Positions 17,277 to 21,962 of a stretch of DNA of 21,962 nucleotides are shown here, one piece after another. Under the pieces are notes generated by a model that was not told the origin of the DNA, did not search any database, and saw nothing but the letters and a program-made list of their open reading frames with translations. Every line of letters starts with the position of its first letter. The first letter of the stretch is position 1. Made by a program: the position numbers and the translations under genes. Source of the stretch: Acanthaster planci (taxonomy: Eukaryota > Echinodermata > Asteroidea > Valvatida > Acanthasteridae); assembly GCF_001949145.1 (NCBI RefSeq), contig NW_019091408.1:157279-179240 (forward strand), read 5' to 3'.

Positions 17277-20200
17277 CTGCGACAAAATGGAAAAAGTACC
17301 ATTTGAACGCTACTCCAACCTTCAAGGCCATACCATCAGTCAACCTGTAGACTAAATTAAGCTACATGTATGTAATCACAGTGCTTTGCATCACGTATGA
17401 TCTGATGGTTTCTGTCAGTCTATGTATAAAATATAGCAAGAAAGTGGAAGGGATTTGTGACTGTTTTCACATTAGGAAAGTTAATTTATTTGGAAGCAAC
17501 ACTTAGTTTTGGAACCACAAATTATTCTGTGGAACCCTCAGAAACATGGCTGAATTTTACGGAAAATTTAAAAAATAATTTCAATTACAATTGGCGCTTA
17601 CCTCTAACTGCTGGTTGAATTTGTTTTTCATCTCGAAGTAGGGCCTACCAACAAAGAACAAGAAATTTCTCTGTCATAATACTGTGCAGAAATTTAATAA
17701 CACTTAAAGAGAGTTCGGCTTACCAAGTTCTCATTTTGAGGATTCATCAGCTAGGTGCATGCTGATTTTGAAAATTTACCCGCTAAACAAACATCAGCTG
17801 ACAACTGGCCACAAGCTTTATGTAACTTACATGGGTCGTTTGGCTGGTAGGCCTGTTTTGCCAGCAAAGCTTTCCGTGGGCTCAACAAATATCCGTACTA
17901 AGCAGTGCCATGAGATTTGACCATTGAAGGAATTACTTGAGTGTGGCTAGAAATAGTACATGAACCTATGCTAGCCGCAACTTGGTGGCTTCATCCAATT
18001 CCCATAGACTCAAGTTATATTCAGCCACAACTTGGTGGCTTCATCCAATTCCCATAGACTCTTGTGTAACATTAAGCCATTGCCACATCAGTCGGATGAA
18101 GCCTATGTCAGGAAAATGGTCTTTTACCTTGACTTGTTGATTGTCCGCTTCAATGTTTTCTGCAAGTGCTTCAGGTGCTGCTCTACTTTGTGAAACTCGC
18201 TGGCCGTGGTCATGTGTTCCTTCTCACTCAGTCTCTTCTCATGTTCCGCTTCTCCAACCTTACAACAAAACGGGCCCATATTTTCAAAGTTTACTCTTGT
18301 GCAAACAAACAATTTTTTTCAGTCCAAGCCATGCAGACACAATCCAATGCACAATGCAGATCTCCTGACTTCCCCGTGTACTTATCTTCAGTCTTCCTCT
18401 TACATCTAAAACCCATCTCAAACCCAGCATGAGCAGATGTGAATTGGTTACATCAAAGTAAGGATAGGTACTGTGAAGTTGCAAACACCAAGCACGTATC
18501 AACTCTAGCACATCTTGCTGCAGTATGTTTGTACAGTGTATCTTAAACAAGCCTTCTAGAAGCAACATACTCTGTCTTCACTTCAGGCTTGTAAAAGACA
18601 GTGGCATATGCAGATTGACAAATCTCTAGTCCCATTAAAAAACTGTTCAATAATAAAGTTGAAAGAATTGAATCTAGTGCCTTTAGACCAAATTTCTCTG
18701 ACTTGCACTGTCCACTTTTAAAAAGTAGTGTGGCCTTGTGGTAAAGATTTGTTACTCCTGATCAGAAGGTCAAAGGTTTGATTCCAGACTCTGGCCACAT
18801 ATCCTTAGGCAAGACACTTTACCCCAATTTGCCTATGTCCACCAAGTACAAAAGGGTATTGGCATTAACCAGGGAGAGGCGTATGATGGACTGCCATCTC
18901 ATCCAGAGAGAAATGAAAGTATTTTCAGTCATTCCCTGTCAAGGACACTGGTGACTCATACCAGCCAGAGAAGTCAAACTGCCTCCGCACAGATTTTACC
19001 CTACCTTCATGGTGGCATGGTTCAGCATCTCCTGCCAGTTGGCATCAAATTTTCGGCCATCCTGGATCAGCCCCTGCTCAGCCAAGTCCACCATCTCCTT
19101 GGCGGCCGCCAGCATGCTGTTGGCCCGCTCAAACCTGACTGCTGCCTTCTGTGTCTCTTGCTGGCACTGGACATTCAAGGAATCAAACCACAACACCTCT
19201 TCAACCAAACAGAACTGATCTACAATAGACTTTATTCACAGAGCCGGCCCTATTGAATTTGAAAGCGAGGTTAACTCTTCATTTTGGAAAGCTGAGAGTA
19301 CAATTGAAGCAATAACATGAAATTGCATGACAAATTTGCACCTGTTTACACTGATGAATAATTTCTAATTCACGATAGAACACATAGAATTGTACCTCCC
19401 AAGATTCCGAAAATTACTGACAGGGAGGCTTGGAACGCATGGAATTACAAAACAGTCTGGTGCCATCCTAATTGACAGTTTGCAATACATGTATATAAAA
19501 CAGGTTTGAGGATAAGATCAAAAATGGCCTCCATGTAAATAGGGTCTATAACTGGTAGTGATACTTAAAAACCTGGACCTTAAAATGGAATTCCCTTAGA
19601 TCCTTTAAATTCTTACTGGTTTACAGGGTTTTGTGGGGGGAGGACAGCAAAGCCAGCTTCTATTACTTTATATGAGACCTGATACTATTTGAAATTACAT
19701 GCAAGAAAGCAAAACCAATGACATTCTACACAGTGGGAGACTTTGGAAGAACAAAGAAAGTTCCTTTAAAGATGTGTTCACAGATTCAGGGTTAGTCAAT
19801 TATCTCATTGTTATAGCAGCTTTCTACAAATTCTTGGTGGACTGCTGAAACGGAATGGAGAGAAGGGCAAACCCTCTGCATAGAGTTCAGGACTCCCTCC
19901 TTTTTTAAAGTTCAGGTCACTTTAACACCAAAAGGATGTCAACTTGTTTGCACTCATGTACATGTACAATGAATGATATAATAATTGAAAATTTATGATG
20001 TGCTGTGTCCATTAAATATGATCAAAGGCACAGTACAAATTAACGTAAAAAAAAAATTAATTTAAGAAATGAAAGGATAAGGATAAAGAAGAGTAGAAAA
20101 CAACAAAAAGATAAGAAAACATCATTTCTTGCCTGACATCCAGCTTCTAAAAGAAGAGGTATATCCCAACCAAACTATGGAATCTAAACCTTTGGGAATC

Positions 20201-21875
20201 TTGTGTTTTATTGCTACTACATGTACGTCTGACAAATCCAGTGTACCCAACAATGCAATACTCAAGATCTCTTTCACTTCTCTGAGCTCACCTCCTTGGC
20301 TTTTTGTCTGGCTTCATAGTAGGGCCGGGCCTTCTCTATGCAGCTACCCAGCTTCTTGGAGATGGCGTTCAGACTCTGCGTGGACTCAGTCAGCGACTGT
20401 CGGAACGAAGCCCGTGCCTCCTGAAGGCATCAAATTTAAGTCAAAAGTCATAAAAATAGGTGATTATCAAATCATATCAAACATCACGAAGACTGACCTT
20501 GGTCATTTTTGAGAGAAAAATTAACAGTTCCGCCTTTTAGGGCTGAGTCAATTCAACTAATTAACTATTCCGATATTCAACCTTAAATTTGATCCAATAT
20601 TTGGTCGTACCCATTGGCAGATTGTTGATGAACGAACCATATACAAAATCAAATGTAATAATGCACACAATTTTAACCACAATAATAGCTTCTAACATCT
20701 AGGAGCACCTCCAGCCACAATTTAGCAAGATTTAAGAAAATTTGAGAATTTGTGTTCCTTTCAAATTGTTTAATAAATATATTTTTTAAATTACTATAAG
20801 ATTGCTGTCACTTTTCATTTAAATCTGCTTGAAACAAACCTCCAGAGTGCAATTTTTCTCATTTAAAACAGAAGAAAATTTTCTATTCCTTTTCATGAAT
20901 TGTTCATTTACATTTTTAAATTCAGAAAATAATATTTGAATATTCGATAATCGATCGAATGTTTGTTTATTTGGATAAGCAGCACAGCCCAACTGCCCCT
21001 TGTAGCCTCCTGAAACAAATGTGCTTGATCTGGGGGTCTCTACATGTAATCATCCAACCTGAGTCACACGTTGCCAGGGTCATTTTTGAATTAAAGGCCT
21101 TTGAAAGAATCTTCACAAAATATACATGTATCAATAGAAAACTCAATATTATTTAAGCGTGTAATGCCCATTTTCAGCAAGGCACCAAACTAATAACACA
21201 CACGATAATGTTAATGTGTAATGAAAAAAAATCCCCAGTGTTCTTCTTTCTCATGTAAATTTAACAAAAACTAAAGAAAAAATCTCTCTTTCTGTATCTG
21301 TAATCTAGAGCGACTATTTATACATGTACATTTGTACATGTTGGGTTGTTTTTAACTAAGAACAAAGAACAAAACATTCGACCATAACATTTAAAGGGAA
21401 AAACATAAAGAACAAATACAGCATGTAGCATGGCAAAAACAACTTTACGCGCTCGATCACATGAGGGCGTTAGTGCGACCAAGCATGTTCGCACTGTGTA
21501 CATGAGATTCTGGCTCGCGCACAGGTAGTAGTGATGTACATGTATAATGCACTGTCCATGCAGGTCTTGATGGCGCAAAGGTAGCATAAACGCACTCCCC
21601 ATCACAGCATGCACAATCAGGTAATATTAGAGATGACTAATAATCATTAACTAATGGTCAATAACCAATACACGTTTAATTTCACAACAATACTTTGCTA
21701 CGTGCTCAGTGGGACACCTACTGGTACCATGCTACAAAGCATAGCAAGTACATACATGTAATATCTAAGGAAGTTACAGCACACCACACAAGGGGTTCAA
21801 TATGCAACTTACATCGAGCTGCAGTTCAATGGAATTGATTTCATCGGTGGCAGTGTTCAATCTCTCCAACTCCAA
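16434..21875 (-). CDS. SH3BP5: SH3 domain-binding protein 5 (SH3BP5/SH3BP5L-like), 3' part, 6 exons, 456 aa
   Basis: Family members (SH3BP5/Sab, SH3BP5L, worm REI-1) are guanine-nucleotide exchange factors for Rab11; Sab also binds JNK at the mitochondrial outer membrane. Exons 21813-21875, 20292-20420, 19005-19166, 18128-18258, 17602-17644 and 16434-17276 join in phase to 1371 nt. The first ~215 residues are the conserved coiled coil. They hold LERLNTATDEIN, KARPYYEARQKAKE, DANWQEMLNHAT, RTINKSRPYFEMK and NLEQISDEIHEHRR, all of which align with the human protein without visible gaps near the end of the coil. After GERGMGVGAES comes a ~240-residue acidic, Ser/Pro-rich, probably disordered tail unlike the human tail in sequence. 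The start codon and N-terminal acidic region lie right of the window. Vertebrates have two paralogues; which one this corresponds to cannot be said, and it may be the single ancestral gene. Confidence 0.94.
17277..17601 (-). other. SH3BP5 intron before the terminal exon
   Basis: A 325-bp AT-rich intron between good splice sites. Nothing distinctive was seen. Confidence 0.85.
17602..17644 (-). CDS. SH3BP5: SH3BP5 microexon (43 nt)
   Basis: Forty-three nt complete Arg and encode PYFEMKNKFNQQLE, matching human KPYFELKAKYYVQLE. The acceptor is tgttggtag and the donor GAG|gtaagc. It is too short to appear as an open reading frame and was found by looking for the missing family segment. Confidence 0.92.
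17645..18127 (-). other. SH3BP5 intron with 50-bp duplication
   Basis: A 483-bp intron that holds the direct duplication at 17971-18070 and nothing else I recognise. Confidence 0.85.
17971..18070. repeat. 50-bp direct tandem duplication
   Basis: Two adjacent 50-bp units share an exact 34-bp core at 17978-18011 and 18028-18061, beginning CAACTTGGTGGCTTCATCC. A short inverted copy of GGCTTCATCC lies at 18094-18103 as GGATGAAGCC, so the second copy could also form a stem. Confidence 0.92.
18128..18258 (-). CDS. SH3BP5: SH3BP5 exon, fourth in window
   Basis: The 131 nt encode VGEAEHEKRLSEKEHMTTAS then EFHKVEQHLKHLQKTLKRTI and NKS, ending in phase 2 with the Arg codon split (AG|G). The donor is CAAG|gtaaaa. 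The acceptor ends in aag (gttttgttgtaag), less common than cag or tag, but the reading frame and alignment support it. Confidence 0.92.
18259..19004 (-). other. SH3BP5 intron containing a SINE
   Basis: A 746-bp intron. The part nearest the upstream exon holds the tRNA-derived SINE (18722-18950), in the orientation opposite to the gene. The rest is unremarkable AT-rich sequence. Confidence 0.85.
18722..18950 (+). mobile_element. tRNA-derived SINE
   Basis: A degenerate RNA polymerase III promoter is visible: a box A-like TGGCCTTGTGG at 18731-18741 and box B GGTTTGATTCC at 18775-18785 (consensus GGTTCGANTCC, one C to T change), 44 bp apart. TGTGGCC and GGCCACA flank this head. A body with TTAGGCAAGACACTTTACCC, TGTCCACCAAGTACAAAAGG and ATGATGGACTGCCATCTCAT follows, similar to the central and 3' parts of widespread invertebrate tRNA-type SINEs as I recall them. 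The 3' end and target duplications are not clear, so the right limit is approximate. Confidence 0.75.
19005..19166 (-). CDS. SH3BP5: SH3BP5 exon, third in window
   Basis: The 162 nt encode CQQETQKAAVRFERANSMLA, then AAKEMVDLAEQGL and DANWQEMLNHATMK. The WQEMLNHAT string is almost invariant in the family. The acceptor is gaatgtccag and the donor AAG|gtaggg. A tRNA-derived SINE lies in the intron about 55 bp downstream. Confidence 0.95.
19167..20291 (-). other. SH3BP5 intron
   Basis: A 1125-bp AT-rich intron. It includes an A-rich run near 20047-20056 and no exon-like or repeat structure that I can support. Confidence 0.85.
20292..20420 (-). CDS. SH3BP5: SH3BP5 exon, second in window
   Basis: The 129 nt encode EARASFRQSLTESTQSLNAI then SKKLGSCIEKARPYYEARQK and AKE. 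The acceptor is gatgccttcag and the donor GAG|gtgagc; phase 0 on both sides. Confidence 0.94.
20421..21812 (-). other. SH3BP5 intron
   Basis: A 1392-bp AT-rich intron. It holds TACATGTA-type motifs (21319-21341 and 21536-21544) and a short ATTCGATAATCGATCGAAT near-palindrome around 20941-20959. No gene-like sequence was seen. Confidence 0.85.
21813..21875 (-). CDS. SH3BP5: SH3BP5 exon, first in window
   Basis: Sixty-three nt encode LELERLNTATDEINSIELQL plus D. They match the human ELEKLNQSTDDIN segment at the start of the coiled coil. The acceptor is aatttttgtttcag, the donor GAT|gtaagt, and both boundaries are phase 0. Confidence 0.9.
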
Positions 21876-21962
21876 CTGAAACAAAAATTTAAACAAAAAG
21901 AGCAACGTTATTACAATGAAATAACAATTTAAGGCCATTGTAATGTAGTATTACCGGTATGT
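21876..21962 (-). other. SH3BP5 intron (partial) leading to the 5' exon
   Basis: Starts with the tttcag acceptor of the exon at 21813-21875 and runs off the right edge. The 5' exon or exons, encoding the start and N-terminal acidic region, are not in the window. Confidence 0.75.

Noticed and set aside
16908-17306. 132-codon plus-strand frame opposite the SH3BP5 terminal exon
   Set aside because: A shadow of the conserved minus-strand coding exon.
20941-20959. ATTCGATAATCGATCGAAT near-palindrome in an SH3BP5 intron
   Set aside because: It recalls internal sequence of some DNA transposons, but no terminal repeats or limits could be found around it.

Overview
This is eukaryotic nuclear DNA from an animal, most likely a marine invertebrate. 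Genes are split into short GT-AG exons separated by AT-rich introns. The encoded proteins align to metazoan families. The non-coding DNA is crowded with ACATGTA/TACATGTA motifs and carries a tRNA-derived SINE of a kind common in invertebrates. I favour an invertebrate deuterostome (echinoderm, hemichordate or cephalochordate), but a mollusc cannot be excluded from sequence alone.

Three protein-coding genes can be assembled by joining exons. (1) Minus strand, 198-2071: the first two coding exons of TCP1 (CCT alpha, cytosolic chaperonin subunit); the rest runs off the left edge. (2) Plus strand, 3105-9833: a complete seven-exon gene for a 301-residue crotonase-fold (enoyl-CoA hydratase/isomerase family) protein with a probable mitochondrial presequence. 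All exon phases join without a break. (3) Minus strand, 16434-21875: the last six coding exons (456 residues) of an SH3BP5/SH3BP5L orthologue, the coiled-coil Rab11 exchange-factor family; its 5' exon(s) lie beyond the right edge.

TCP1 and the crotonase gene are divergent, with 1033 bp between start codons (2072-3104), which must hold both promoters. The crotonase and SH3BP5 genes are convergent, with about 6.6 kb (9834-16433) between stop codons that must hold both 3' UTRs; I see no convincing further gene there. The three genes act in unrelated processes (protein folding, CoA-thioester chemistry, Rab11 traffic/JNK signalling), so this is ordinary gene neighbourhood rather than a functional cluster.

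Repeats found: a ~1 kb foldback/MITE-like element (3549-4562) and a ~300 bp terminal-inverted-repeat element with poly-C tracts (4658-4961), both in crotonase intron 1; a 19-bp tandem array in crotonase intron 3 (7048-7123); a degenerate ACATGTA minisatellite (13189-13515); a perfect 20-bp palindrome (13935-13954); a 50-bp direct duplication in an SH3BP5 intron (17971-18070); and a tRNA-type SINE in another SH3BP5 intron (18722-18950). I found no evidence for a wholly new system. The points most worth following are the crotonase with Cys in place of the second catalytic Glu, its close resemblance to bacterial enzymes, and the foldback element.
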